The notes beneath the pieces are model-generated. The model had not been told where the DNA came from, did not search any database, and saw nothing but the letters and a program-made list of their open reading frames with translations. DNA of 64,000 bases from Eisenbergiella porci. GTDB taxonomy: Bacteria > Bacillota > Clostridia > Lachnospirales > Lachnospiraceae. Position 1 is the stretch's first letter. Every line of letters starts with the position of its first letter. A program made the position numbers and the translations under genes. Below are positions 25,489 to 33,978 of the stretch, one piece after another. The stretch spans positions 1-64,000 of the forward strand of contig NZ_VUMI01000020.1 in the NCBI RefSeq assembly GCF_009696275.1, written 5' to 3'.

Positions 25489-25765
25489 GTAACGGTTCAG
25501 AAGCCTGAACCGTTACAGCATCCGGCCAATAAAAACGCCGCGCGTGTGGCCGGATGCCTGTTGCCACCACGTTTTCTCACGGACTGCGCAGTAAATGCAC
25601 AGTCCTGTCAGCACTGTTACCATAGATGGTTACTGTTCACTCATTACTGTGCATTTACTGCACAGTACGTAAGAAAGTGATTCAAGAGTGCATAAACCCC
25701 ATCGCCGCAGGCGATTTTTAATGGATTTATGCAGTTACTGGTCACGGAGTGAACAGTAACCATAG
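25489..25765. repeat. Cluster of nested palindromic intergenic repeats
   Basis: Five inverted repeats are packed in the gap between aroA and metF. A perfect 12-bp stem spans 25489-25516 (GTAACGGTTCAG). GCATCCGGCCA with its partner spans 25518-25557. A 21-bp pair (25583-25603 with 25646-25666; core GCAGTAAATGCACAGT) has one mismatch. GATGGTTACTGTTCACTC (25625-25642) pairs imperfectly with 25747-25765. A hairpin around CATCGCC-GCAG-GGCGAT lies near 25690-25732. The whole looks like one mobile or structured non-coding element. No gene is seen in 25468-25889. Confidence 0.75.
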
Positions 25766-25800
25766 ATGAACTACGGCTGAATGTTCAGACAAATCATTTC

Positions 25801-25829
25801 TTGAATTTCACACAATAACATGTTACGAT
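25801..25829 (+). promoter_or_regulatory. Probable metF promoter
   Basis: TTGAAT (25801-25806) and TACGAT (25824-25829) are 17 bp apart, about 60 bp before the metF start codon. Confidence 0.5.
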
Positions 25830-25889
25830 ACTATCTGTTATGAGTCAAATGCAATCTAAAATAAAATTCATGTTAAAGAGGTTAAACAG

Positions 25890-26747
25890 ATGATAAAAGA
25901 ACTTTTTTCTGAAAATAAGCAGATTCTTTCCTTTGAGGTTTTTCCGCCCAAAAAGGAAGAGGAATTTGCCAATGCGTTTCTGGTGCTGGATTCCCTTGCC
26001 GGGCTGCAGCCTGACTTTATCAGCGTTACCTACGGGGCCGGCGGCAGCAAGTCGAAGAAAACCGTGGAAATCGCTTCCTATATCCAGAATAACCTGAAAA
26101 TCAATGCCCTGGCACATATGACCTGTGTGGGCTCCGGGAAAGAAGACATTGATGCGGTAACAGCACAGCTGAAGGAAGCCAATGTGAACCATGTCCTGGC
26201 CCTGCGCGGCGACAGACCGCCCTATATGTGCGATGAACAGTTTAACAGCCGGCATTTCCCCCATGCTTCGGATCTGACAGGTTATCTGAACAGCTCCACA
26301 GATTTCCACATTGCAGGCGCCTGTTACCCGGAAAAGCATTATGAAGCAAAGGATCTGGACAGCGATCTTCTCCATCTGAAGAAAAAATGTGACGCGGGGG
26401 CCGAATTTCTGATTACACAGCTCTTTTTCGACAACCATGTGTATTATGAATTTCTGGACAAAGCGCGCAGTACGGGCATAAACCTCCCCATCTGCGCCGG
26501 TATCATGCCCATCACCTCGGCCAAACAATTGGGAACCACGGTTTCCCTTTCCGGCTCCTCCGTCCCCAAGAAGCTGGCGGATCTCATCGCCACCTACGGA
26601 GACGATCCGGCGGAAATGAGGAAAGCCGGCATCGATTACGCCATAGAACAGATTCTTGATCTGAAGATCCATCATGTGGACGGCATCCATATTTATACTA
26701 TGAACAAGCCGAAGGTTGCCCGGGAGATCGTTTCCGCAATCAGATAA
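25890..26747 (+). CDS. metF: Methylenetetrahydrofolate reductase
   Basis: The 285-residue protein is MetF: SFEVFPPKKEEE (about 14-25), DFISVTYGAGGS (about 43-54), AHMTCVG (about 74-80), LALRGDRPP (about 105-113) and ITQLFFDNHVYYEF (about 174-187). These form the FAD-binding TIM barrel that reduces 5,10-methylene-THF to 5-methyl-THF for methionine synthesis or, in acetogens, the Wood-Ljungdahl pathway. AGAGG precedes the ATG. It appears monocistronic between two repeat or terminator structures. No SAM riboswitch is visible. Confidence 0.95.
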   Translation: MIKELFSENKQILSFEVFPPKKEEEFANAFLVLDSLAGLQPDFISVTYGAGGSKSKKTVEIASYIQNNLKINALAHMTCVGSGKEDIDAVTAQLKEANVNHVLALRGDRPPYMCDEQFNSRHFPHASDLTGYLNSSTDFHIAGACYPEKHYEAKDLDSDLLHLKKKCDAGAEFLITQLFFDNHVYYEFLDKARSTGINLPICAGIMPITSAKQLGTTVSLSGSSVPKKLADLIATYGDDPAEMRKAGIDYAIEQILDLKIHHVDGIHIYTMNKPKVAREIVSAIR

Positions 26748-26779
26748 CCAGACAGGCATTCCTGCCGCCGAATACAGCA

Positions 26780-26803
26780 GAGGCCGCGTTTTGCCGCGGC
26801 CTC
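26780..26803. terminator. GC-rich hairpin after metF
   Basis: GAGGCCGCG pairs with CGCGGCCTC over a 6-nt loop about 30 bp past the metF stop. It lacks a clear T run on either strand, so it may stabilise the 3' end or act together with the hairpin at 26821. Confidence 0.5.
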
Positions 26804-26820
26804 CAGTGTCATTCATCATT

Positions 26821-26865
26821 ATTGGTAACTGTTCAGTTTCCTCACAGTTACCAATATTTTTATTT
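26821..26865 (+). terminator. Terminator of metF, related to intergenic repeat family
   Basis: ATTGGTAACTGT and ACAGTTACCAAT form a perfect 12-bp stem, followed by ATTTTTATTT on the plus strand. The loop begins TCAGTTTCCTC, so the stem-loop reads AACTGTTCAG...CACAGTT. Almost the same sequence recurs at 42266. Confidence 0.75.
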
Positions 26866-26880
26866 ATCAATTCATTTTAC

Positions 26881-29106
26881 TTATTTAAGTATAAACTCAG
26901 CCTGCATATCGTAGCTGCTGTCCGAGGCGATCATCACCTGGAATTTTCCCGGTTCCGAACAGTACTCCATGTTTTTCCCATAAAACCGAAGCATTTCTTC
27001 GGTAATGGTAAATTTAACCCGCTTAGTCTCTCCTGCATCCAGCGCTACCTTCTGTACGCCCTTCAGTTCCTTCACCGGACGGACCACGCTGCCCGCCACA
27101 TCACGGAGATACATCTGTACTGTCTCAATACCGGCCCGGCTACCCGTATTGGTAATGTCCGCCTGCACCGTAATCGTCTCACCCTTTTTCATGATATGGC
27201 TGCTTAAGGTCACAGGGCCATATTCCGCCTTATGATAGGAAAGGCCGTAACCATACGGGTACAGCGGTGTGTTTTCACAGTCCGTATAGCGGGAGAAGAA
27301 ACGGTTCGGGGTAATACCGTCGTAGGGACGTCCCGTGTTGAAGTGGTTATAGTACAGCGGCATCTGTCCCACACAGCGGGGCATGCTCATGGAGAGCCTG
27401 CCGCAGGGGCTTTCTTTTCCCAGCAGTACATCGGCTATTGCATGGCCTCCTTCAGTTCCCGGGAACCATACCTCCAGCAGCGCATCGGAGAGCTTACTCA
27501 CCTCCTCTAATACCAGCGGGCGGCCTCCGAAAAGGACTACTACCACCTTTGCTGCTTTTTCCCGCACTTTTTTCAGAAGCGCAAGCTGATCCCCCGGAAG
27601 GGTAAGGCTGGTCCGGCTTCCGCCTTCGCCGCCCTGCAGCACCGCTTCTCCCAGCGCAAGGACCGCCACATCCGCCTGTGCGGCAAGCTCTGCGGCTTTT
27701 TCCATTTCCGCCTGCCGTTTTTCGTCACTCCAGCCTTCCATACCATACTGCTTCTGCATCGCAGGCAGATCATGGTAATCCTTTTCCAGTATGGTTTCGC
27801 AGCCCGGAGCGCTCATCACATTTTCAGCTCCCACAGCCTCTTCCAGTGCGGTCTTCAGGGTTACCACTGCGCTTTTAGTTCCATGGATTGCCCAGAAGCC
27901 AAGGGCATCCTGGTTGTCCGCATAGGGACCGATCAAAGCGATTTTAGCGCCGGCTGCCAGAGGAAGCGTTTCTTCCCTGTTTTCCAGAAGTACCATGCTC
28001 TTCACGGCAGCTTCCTTTGCCAGCCTGCGGTTTTCCTTACTCAAGAACAGCCCGGCTTCCTTCTCTTCATCTGCTCCCCTGTAGGGGTCTTCGAACAGTC
28101 CCAGCTTGTTTTTCAGCTTCAGGATACGCATTACGGCTTTATCAAGCTGTTTTTCATCAATTCTGCCCTCCTGAATCAGTTCCTCCAGATAGTTAGCATA
28201 GCAGCCTGTACACATATCGATATCCACGCCGGCTTCCATGGCCAGACGCGCCGCTTCCTTCTGATCCTCCGCGGCGCCGTGGATTACCAGCTCGGCTATG
28301 GCAGCATAATCGGTGATGACAACACCATCGAAGCCCCACTCCTTCCGGAGCACATCATCCATCAGCCACTTGTTTCCCGTGGAAGGGATGCCGTCCACCG
28401 TGTTGAAGGAGGTCATGATCATCTCACAGCCCGCATCCACACCGGCCTTATAGGAGGGCAGATACTCCTGGCGCAGCCTGCGCTCGGATATATCCACCGT
28501 ATTGTAATCTCTTCCGCCTTCGGGAGCGCCGTAAGCTGCAAAATGCTTGATGCACGACGCCATGCCTTTCGGCTCCTTTGCCCCGTCACTCATTCCCTTC
28601 TGGAAGCCTTCCACCATGGCCTTTGCATAAAGGCTGTTCATATAAGGATCCTCTCCGGTGGATTCCAGGCATCTTCCCCATCTGGCATCCCGCACAAGAT
28701 CCACCATGGGCGAAAAAGTAACGTGCGCCCCTGCTGCCACGCTTTCCTGGGAGGTCACTTCACACAGCCTTTCCAGGAGCTCCGGCTCAAAGGTACAGCC
28801 AAGCGCCAGCGGTATGGGAAATACCGTACGGAATCCATAAATGATGTCCGCCATGAACAAAAGAGGAATTTTGTGTCTGCTCCTCTCCAGATATGCCTTC
28901 TGTACTTCTTTGATTCTTTTTGCGCCCACCACATTCAGCGTGGATCCTGCATTACGGATGATTTCTTCACTGAGGCCAAGATCCTCACGGACCCCCAGCT
29001 CCTGTCCCTCCGCATTCAGAACCTCTCCCGGCACCTGCACCAGCTGCCCGATTTTTTCTGTCAGGCTTAAGGAGCCCAACAATTCCTGAAGCTGCTTCTC
29101 CTGCAT
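26881..29106 (-). CDS. GH3 family beta-glucosidase (cytoplasmic type)
   Basis: The 741-residue product has the GH3 arrangement. An N-terminal TIM barrel carries LTEKIGQLVQ, FSPMVDLVRDARWGRCLESTGEDPYM, ASCIKHFAAYG and the nucleophile Asp in GVVITDYAA (about residue 262-270). An alpha/beta sandwich (KSMVLLENREETLPL, ALIGPYADN) and a C-terminal fibronectin III-like domain (ADITNTGSRAGIETVQMYLRD) follow. It cleaves terminal beta-glucosides. No signal peptide is present, so it probably acts on imported oligosaccharides. It lies downstream of gpsA, separated by a hairpin at 29159. No sugar transporter is adjacent. Confidence 0.93.
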   Translation of the reverse strand: MQEKQLQELLGSLSLTEKIGQLVQVPGEVLNAEGQELGVREDLGLSEEIIRNAGSTLNVVGAKRIKEVQKAYLERSRHKIPLLFMADIIYGFRTVFPIPLALGCTFEPELLERLCEVTSQESVAAGAHVTFSPMVDLVRDARWGRCLESTGEDPYMNSLYAKAMVEGFQKGMSDGAKEPKGMASCIKHFAAYGAPEGGRDYNTVDISERRLRQEYLPSYKAGVDAGCEMIMTSFNTVDGIPSTGNKWLMDDVLRKEWGFDGVVITDYAAIAELVIHGAAEDQKEAARLAMEAGVDIDMCTGCYANYLEELIQEGRIDEKQLDKAVMRILKLKNKLGLFEDPYRGADEEKEAGLFLSKENRRLAKEAAVKSMVLLENREETLPLAAGAKIALIGPYADNQDALGFWAIHGTKSAVVTLKTALEEAVGAENVMSAPGCETILEKDYHDLPAMQKQYGMEGWSDEKRQAEMEKAAELAAQADVAVLALGEAVLQGGEGGSRTSLTLPGDQLALLKKVREKAAKVVVVLFGGRPLVLEEVSKLSDALLEVWFPGTEGGHAIADVLLGKESPCGRLSMSMPRCVGQMPLYYNHFNTGRPYDGITPNRFFSRYTDCENTPLYPYGYGLSYHKAEYGPVTLSSHIMKKGETITVQADITNTGSRAGIETVQMYLRDVAGSVVRPVKELKGVQKVALDAGETKRVKFTITEEMLRFYGKNMEYCSEPGKFQVMIASDSSYDMQAEFILK

Positions 29107-29158
29107 ATTTCTTTCAATCCCCTTCTCTTTTTTTATTTAGTTATTTATGTATGTATTT

Positions 29159-29193
29159 CAGGCATTTCCGCGCAGTATACCCGGAAATGCCTG
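29159..29193. repeat. Inverted repeat between gpsA and beta-glucosidase gene
   Basis: CAGGCATTTCCG and CGGAAATGCCTG make a perfect 12-bp stem with an 11-nt loop. Without a following T run on the minus strand it is more likely an RNA processing or attenuation site, or a repeat element, than a strong terminator. Confidence 0.6.
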
Positions 29194-29220
29194 CTAATAG
29201 CTGACGAATGCCTGTGACAG

Positions 29221-30234
29221 CTATGACCACATCGTATCGTCTGAAATTTCTATTTTCTTATCACGCAGCATCAGATCATTGACCGCCTGGGCTGCTGCTT
29301 TTCCATGAAAAAGCACCTCATTGACCTGTTCGATGATGGGAAGCTGTACCTCGTATTTCTCAGCCAGCGTCATGGCCGCCTTGGCGGAATAAACACCCTC
29401 CACCACCATCTTTACCTCGTCCATGGCTTCCTCCATGGTATATCCCTTACCGATAAGTATTCCGGCACGGCGGTTTCTGGAATGCATGCTGGCGCAGGTT
29501 ACAATCAGGTCGCCAATGCCGGACAATCCGCAGAAGGTTTCAAAATGGCCGCCCATCTTAATGCCGAGACGTGCAATTTCCGTAATTCCCCGGGTGATCA
29601 GGGCCGCTTTTGTGTTGTCACCATAGCCTAAGCCATCCGCAATGCCTGCTGCCAGCGCCACCACATTTTTCAGGGCCGCGCCGATTTCGATGCCCAGCAC
29701 GTCCGGGCTGGCATATACACGGAATACCTCATTCATAAAAATATTCTGGATGTACTCCGCTGTTTCCTTATGCTTTGCGCCTGCCACAATAACGGTGGGA
29801 AGGCCTTTTCCCACTTCCTCCGCATGGGAAGGGCCGGAAAGGACGGCGACCTCTGCCTGAGGAACCTCCTCTTCGATGATCTGGGAAAGCGTCATCAGCG
29901 TATTTTCTTCGATTCCCTTTGCAACATTCACGATGATTTGGCCGTCCTCTACAACATCCTTAAGCCGGGCGGCGGTGCTTCTTGTAAACGGGGAAGGCAC
30001 AGCCAGCACCAGCAGATCCCTTCCTTCCACCGCTGCCTTTAAATCCGTGGTAAACCGGGTATCCTCCGAAAGGATAACCCCCGGAAGCTTGCTTTTCTGC
30101 TCCCTGTCCTTTTTCAGCATTTCGATTTCCGCATCCAGTGCAGACCATACGGTCACATGATGCCCGTTATTTGTAAGAAGCCAGGTAAGCGCTGTTCCCC
30201 AGCTGCCTGCTCCGATCATTCCTATTTCCGCCAT
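29221..30234 (-). CDS. gpsA: NAD(P)H-dependent glycerol-3-phosphate dehydrogenase
   Basis: The 337-residue enzyme begins with a Rossmann motif IGMIGAGSWGTALTWLL (residues 4-20). It continues with VNVAKGIE, SGPSHAEEVGKGLPT, NVVALAAGIADGLGYGDNTKAALITRG and the C-terminal CGLSGIGDLIVTCASMHSRNRR, all standard for GpsA. It reduces dihydroxyacetone phosphate to sn-glycerol-3-phosphate for phospholipids. The ATG at 30234 follows AAGGGAAG; the frame extends upstream without a better start. It follows plsY, the acyltransferase that uses its product. Confidence 0.96.
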   Translation of the reverse strand: MAEIGMIGAGSWGTALTWLLTNNGHHVTVWSALDAEIEMLKKDREQKSKLPGVILSEDTRFTTDLKAAVEGRDLLVLAVPSPFTRSTAARLKDVVEDGQIIVNVAKGIEENTLMTLSQIIEEEVPQAEVAVLSGPSHAEEVGKGLPTVIVAGAKHKETAEYIQNIFMNEVFRVYASPDVLGIEIGAALKNVVALAAGIADGLGYGDNTKAALITRGITEIARLGIKMGGHFETFCGLSGIGDLIVTCASMHSRNRRAGILIGKGYTMEEAMDEVKMVVEGVYSAKAAMTLAEKYEVQLPIIEQVNEVLFHGKAAAQAVNDLMLRDKKIEISDDTMWS

Positions 30235-30385
30235 GTTTACTTCCCTTCTGTCTGTTTTACAGACCTTTGCCCGGAGCATGTTTGAAAATTCATTTCTGCC
30301 ATCAGCACGCCCCTGCGCTTATTTTACCAGTGCCCCTGCTTTTATATACGTTCTGCCCAGTATATGCGCAGAACTGGCCGGACAG

Positions 30386-31039
30386 CTACACCGCTTCTTT
30401 ATTTTTCTTAAACAGATAGGTTTTTCTTTCATTTCCATGAAGAAGCCGTTTAATATTTTCACGATGCTTCCAGTAAGCCATTATGGTCAGGAAAGCTCCG
30501 ATTATGTAAAGTTCCGTCAGGGCCGCCTGGCCCATTCCGAAAACCCCCAGCTGTCCCAGGACCACCAGTTCAATCATGAAACCGGCATAAACCAGCAGCG
30601 ATCCAAGGGATACATAGTGGGTCGTCAGGAAGGCGCCGAAGAAAAGCACCACGCCCATGGGGATAAAATAAGGATGAAAGGACAGAATCAGGCCGGCTGT
30701 GGCCGCAATCCCCTTACCTCCCTTAAAATGAAGATAAAAGGGAAAGTTATGGCCCAGAATCGCGCCCGCCCCGGCATAAAGCATATACAGATATTTCATG
30801 TCGGGATGGCCGGCTGCAAACAAAAGCCTCGCAAGCAATACCGCCAGTATACACTTGAGCACATCGCCGGCAAAAACAATCAGGCCGGCTTTGGTGCCCA
30901 GCACGCGGAGCGCATTGGTGGTTCCTGCGTTCCCGCTTCCGTAATTCCGGATATCAATGCCATGCATTTTGCCATAGATAAATGAAGTCTGGAACAGGCC
31001 GCATACATAGCCAATCAAAAGACAAACGATACGTATCAT
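30386..31039 (-). CDS. plsY: Glycerol-3-phosphate acyltransferase PlsY
   Basis: A 217-residue multi-pass membrane enzyme. PlsY motifs are SFIYGK with IRNYGSGNAGTTNALR (about 29-45), AGAILGHNFPFYLHFKGGKGIAA (about 91-113) and a hydrophobic C-terminal half. It transfers the acyl group from acyl-phosphate (made by PlsX) to position 1 of glycerol-3-phosphate. Its place between der and gpsA is common in Firmicutes. The stop is 151 bp upstream of gpsA, with no clear terminator between. Confidence 0.95.
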   Translation of the reverse strand: MIRIVCLLIGYVCGLFQTSFIYGKMHGIDIRNYGSGNAGTTNALRVLGTKAGLIVFAGDVLKCILAVLLARLLFAAGHPDMKYLYMLYAGAGAILGHNFPFYLHFKGGKGIAATAGLILSFHPYFIPMGVVLFFGAFLTTHYVSLGSLLVYAGFMIELVVLGQLGVFGMGQAALTELYIIGAFLTIMAYWKHRENIKRLLHGNERKTYLFKKNKEAV

Positions 31040-31040
31040 T

Positions 31041-32378
31041 TTACTTCGACTCCTTCCGTTCCCTGATGATAAACTTCAGGGGGGTGCCTCTGAATCCAAA
31101 GGCTTCCCTAATTTTATTTTCTATATAACGAGTATAGGAAAAGTGCATCAGTTCCTTATCGTTCACAAAAATAACAAACGTAGGCGGTTTCACCGCTGCC
31201 TGGGTAATATAATAAAGACGCAGTCTCTTGCCCTTGTCCGACGGGGGCTGCTGCATGGCCACCGCCTCTGCCATGATTTCATTCAGTACGCCTGTCGCCA
31301 CGCGCATGGCATGGTTTTCAATCACCGCATCTATGGTTTCAAAAAGCTTGGGCAGACGCTGTCCTGTCTTTGCGGAGATAAAAAGCATTTCCGCATAAGG
31401 CATGTAAGAAAGCGTATTTTTAATCTTTTCCGAGAAACGGTAAATGGTTTTGTCATCCTTCTCAATGGCATCCCATTTGTTGACGGCTATGATCATTCCC
31501 TTGCCGCGTTCATGGGCAATCCCGGCGATTTTGGCATCCTGCTCGGTAACGCCCTCCTGGGCATCAATCACAAGAACCACCACATCGGCGCGCTCTACGG
31601 CGCTGACCGTACGGACAATCATGTAGCGCTCCAGCTCTTCTTTTATCTTATTTTTACGGCGCAGTCCTGCGGTATCAATAAAAATATATTCTTTTCCGTT
31701 ATGGACCACCTCCGTATCAATCGCATCCCTCGTGGTTCCGGCGATATCGGAAACGATTACACGGTTCTCTCCGATCAGCCTGTTAATAATAGAAGATTTC
31801 CCCACATTGGGTTTTCCTACAATTGCGATTCTCGGCCGGTCGTCTTCCTCCTCAGCCTCCGTCTTTTCCTCAAAATGGCTGATTACCTCATCCAGCAGAT
31901 CCCCCAGTCCCATGCGGTTGGCGGCAGAAATCGGGTGAGGATCCCCGATTCCCAGATTGTAAAATTCATACACGTCCGGCATGAACTTATCAAAATCATC
32001 CACCTTGTTAACCACCAGCACCACCGGCTTATGGGAGCGTCTGAGCATATCCGCCACCTTGGAATCCGAATCCACAAGGCCCTGCTTCACATCCACCATA
32101 AAAAGGATCACATCCGCGGTATCAATGGCAATCTGCGCCTGCTCCCGCATCTGTGATAAAATAATATCGCTGCTGTCCGGCTCGATACCGCCTGTATCAA
32201 TCAGGGTAAAAGCCCGGTCCAGCCAGGTTACATCCGCATAAATACGATCTCTTGTAATGCCCGGCGTATCCTTTACAATGGAAATCATCTCTCCCGCCAG
32301 CGCGTTAAAGAGGGTGGATTTACCCACATTCGGCCTTCCCACCACCGCAACGATTGATTTTCTGTTTGTATTGCTCAT
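31041..32378 (-). CDS. der: Ribosome biogenesis GTPase Der (EngA)
   Basis: The 445-residue protein has two tandem GTPase domains. The first P-loop GRPNVGKSTLFN lies near 14-25 with DTPGITRDR and LVVNKVD. The second, GKPNVGKSSIINRL, lies near 182-195 with DIAGTTRDAID and AVNKWD. A C-terminal KH-like domain ends with FGFRGTPLKFIIRERK. It assists 50S subunit assembly. The ATG at 32378 gives the usual start MSNTNRKSIVAVVG; an ATG five codons upstream is possible. plsY begins 1 bp after its stop. Confidence 0.95.
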   Translation of the reverse strand: MSNTNRKSIVAVVGRPNVGKSTLFNALAGEMISIVKDTPGITRDRIYADVTWLDRAFTLIDTGGIEPDSSDIILSQMREQAQIAIDTADVILFMVDVKQGLVDSDSKVADMLRRSHKPVVLVVNKVDDFDKFMPDVYEFYNLGIGDPHPISAANRMGLGDLLDEVISHFEEKTEAEEEDDRPRIAIVGKPNVGKSSIINRLIGENRVIVSDIAGTTRDAIDTEVVHNGKEYIFIDTAGLRRKNKIKEELERYMIVRTVSAVERADVVVLVIDAQEGVTEQDAKIAGIAHERGKGMIIAVNKWDAIEKDDKTIYRFSEKIKNTLSYMPYAEMLFISAKTGQRLPKLFETIDAVIENHAMRVATGVLNEIMAEAVAMQQPPSDKGKRLRLYYITQAAVKPPTFVIFVNDKELMHFSYTRYIENKIREAFGFRGTPLKFIIRERKESK

Positions 32379-32418
32379 ATATTTACCATCCATTCTGCCG
32401 CCTGTCGTCAGCGGCTTT

Positions 32419-33753
32419 TCACAGTTTCCTTATAAATGCGTCCACAAAATCATATCCGCTTGATTTTACAATATCTGTCTTCACTTGTAAAGCCCCAGCC
32501 AGGTCTTCCACCGTGATATCATCCAGCAGGACGCGCTCCCCGCTCCGTAAAATGTTCTCGGGAAGATACAGGATTTCTCCCAAATCCCTGCCCTTCAGCT
32601 GGGCTATGATATCCTGTCCGGTGAGAAGCCCGGTCACGGTAATCCGTTCTCCGAAGAAATCGTTTCTTATGGGGAATATCTGTATTTTCACCTCCGGGAA
32701 CCGCTCCATCAGCCGATCCGCCATCCGGCGGATATAGGGATAGGCAATCTGGCCCGTTACAGAAGAATAGGTGCCCTTCAGTATTCTGTTTTCCAGGGCT
32801 TCCGGCTCCTCCAGCCGGGCGAGCGCATCCTCATACTCCTCCAGCATCAGCCTTATCATACCCACGCCGTTTTCCAGCTGCATATATCCGTCATAGCTTT
32901 CCTCCCTGGGCAGCTCCTCCCCTGCCAGGATATACCACTCGTCGCTGGCATGGACAAAATGAAGCCCGTATTCGGGGTATAGCTTTTCCTGCCAGCGGTG
33001 AATCTGCTCCAGCATCCGCCTGGCATCCTCCCTCGTAAAAGGTTCCAGCGGCTCCAGGCCCTCCCGGAATCTGGACAGCCCCACCGGCACAACGGACACA
33101 CTCTGCAGATGAGGGAGGTACTTTGTCAGATCCCGGATAGAACGTTCCAGTTCCTCTCCGTCATTAAAACCCTTGCAAAGCACTATCTGGCCGTTCATCT
33201 GTATGCCGGCCTCATAAAATCTGTCCACCTTTTTCAGCGACTCTCCCGCGAACCGGTTATGAAGCATCCGGCAGCGCAATTCCGGATTGGTCGTCTGGAA
33301 GGAAATATTGATAGGGGACAGGTGATACTTGATAATCCTGTCCACATCCTTCTCCGACATGTTGGTGAGGGTCACATAATTTCCCTGCAGAAAAGAAAGC
33401 CGGGAATCATCGTCTTTAAAGTACAGCGTTTCCCGCATCCCCTTCGGCATCTGGTCAATAAAACAGAAAATACATTTATTGGTACAGGAGCGGTAATCAT
33501 CCATCAGACCATTGTCAAAGGTCACTCCCAAATCTTCTTCATAATCCTTGTCTATTTCCAGCAGCCATTCTTCACCGGAGGGCTTCGCAATCAGCACCTC
33601 CACATATTCCTCTTCAATCATATATTGGTAGTCAAAAATATCCTCCACCGTCTCTCCATTGATTTCCAGCAGCCTGTCTCCCGGCTCAATTCCCATTTCC
33701 TCAGCGATTCCGCCTTCTTCCACAGCCTGGATCAAATGGCCTTTTTCCTTCAT
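32419..33753 (-). CDS. PDZ/radical SAM/DUF512 protein
   Basis: A 444-residue protein of the DUF512 family. An N-terminal PDZ-like segment (residues 1-60, AEEMGIEPGDRLLEINGETV) precedes a radical-SAM-like cluster motif Cys90-x3-Cys94-x2-Cys97 (SCTNKCIFCF). A barrel with FLQGNYVTLTN and VPVGLSRFR and the C-terminal DUF512 domain (FHFVHASDEWY-like, VTGQIAYPYI) follow. The reaction is not known. The gene is regularly found next to der in Firmicutes, as here (40 bp upstream), suggesting a link to ribosome biogenesis or membrane lipid functions. It has its own promoter at 33867. Confidence 0.88.
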   Translation of the reverse strand: MKEKGHLIQAVEEGGIAEEMGIEPGDRLLEINGETVEDIFDYQYMIEEEYVEVLIAKPSGEEWLLEIDKDYEEDLGVTFDNGLMDDYRSCTNKCIFCFIDQMPKGMRETLYFKDDDSRLSFLQGNYVTLTNMSEKDVDRIIKYHLSPINISFQTTNPELRCRMLHNRFAGESLKKVDRFYEAGIQMNGQIVLCKGFNDGEELERSIRDLTKYLPHLQSVSVVPVGLSRFREGLEPLEPFTREDARRMLEQIHRWQEKLYPEYGLHFVHASDEWYILAGEELPREESYDGYMQLENGVGMIRLMLEEYEDALARLEEPEALENRILKGTYSSVTGQIAYPYIRRMADRLMERFPEVKIQIFPIRNDFFGERITVTGLLTGQDIIAQLKGRDLGEILYLPENILRSGERVLLDDITVEDLAGALQVKTDIVKSSGYDFVDAFIRKL

Positions 33754-33866
33754 GAATTCTTTCTCCTTTTCCTGCGGGCATCCGTTTTTCTTATTTCAGC
33801 ACAACGTCAGTATCCTGCGACCCTTTCATAACAGTCCGGTTGTCCAAGCTGTCATGCCCTTTCCTT

Positions 33867-33895
33867 ATTCTACTAGAATTTTCTTGACGTGTCAC
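33867..33895 (-). promoter_or_regulatory. Promoter of the DUF512-der-plsY-gpsA operon
   Basis: GTGACA (33890-33895) and TAGAAT (33867-33872) on the minus strand are 17 bp apart. The -35 box directly abuts the -35 box of the divergent prs promoter. Confidence 0.6.
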
Positions 33896-33912
33896 TAGCA
33901 TAATGTTATAAA
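33884..33912 (+). promoter_or_regulatory. prs promoter
   Basis: TTGACG (33884-33889) and TATAAA (33907-33912) are 17 bp apart, about 65 bp before prs. It is divergent from and adjacent to the promoter at 33867. Confidence 0.7.
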
Positions 33913-33978
33913 ATAAGTAATGTTGCCAGATCTAAAAAAGAGAAAACGTCTGCCCAGGCAGACAGACAGGAGAACCAT

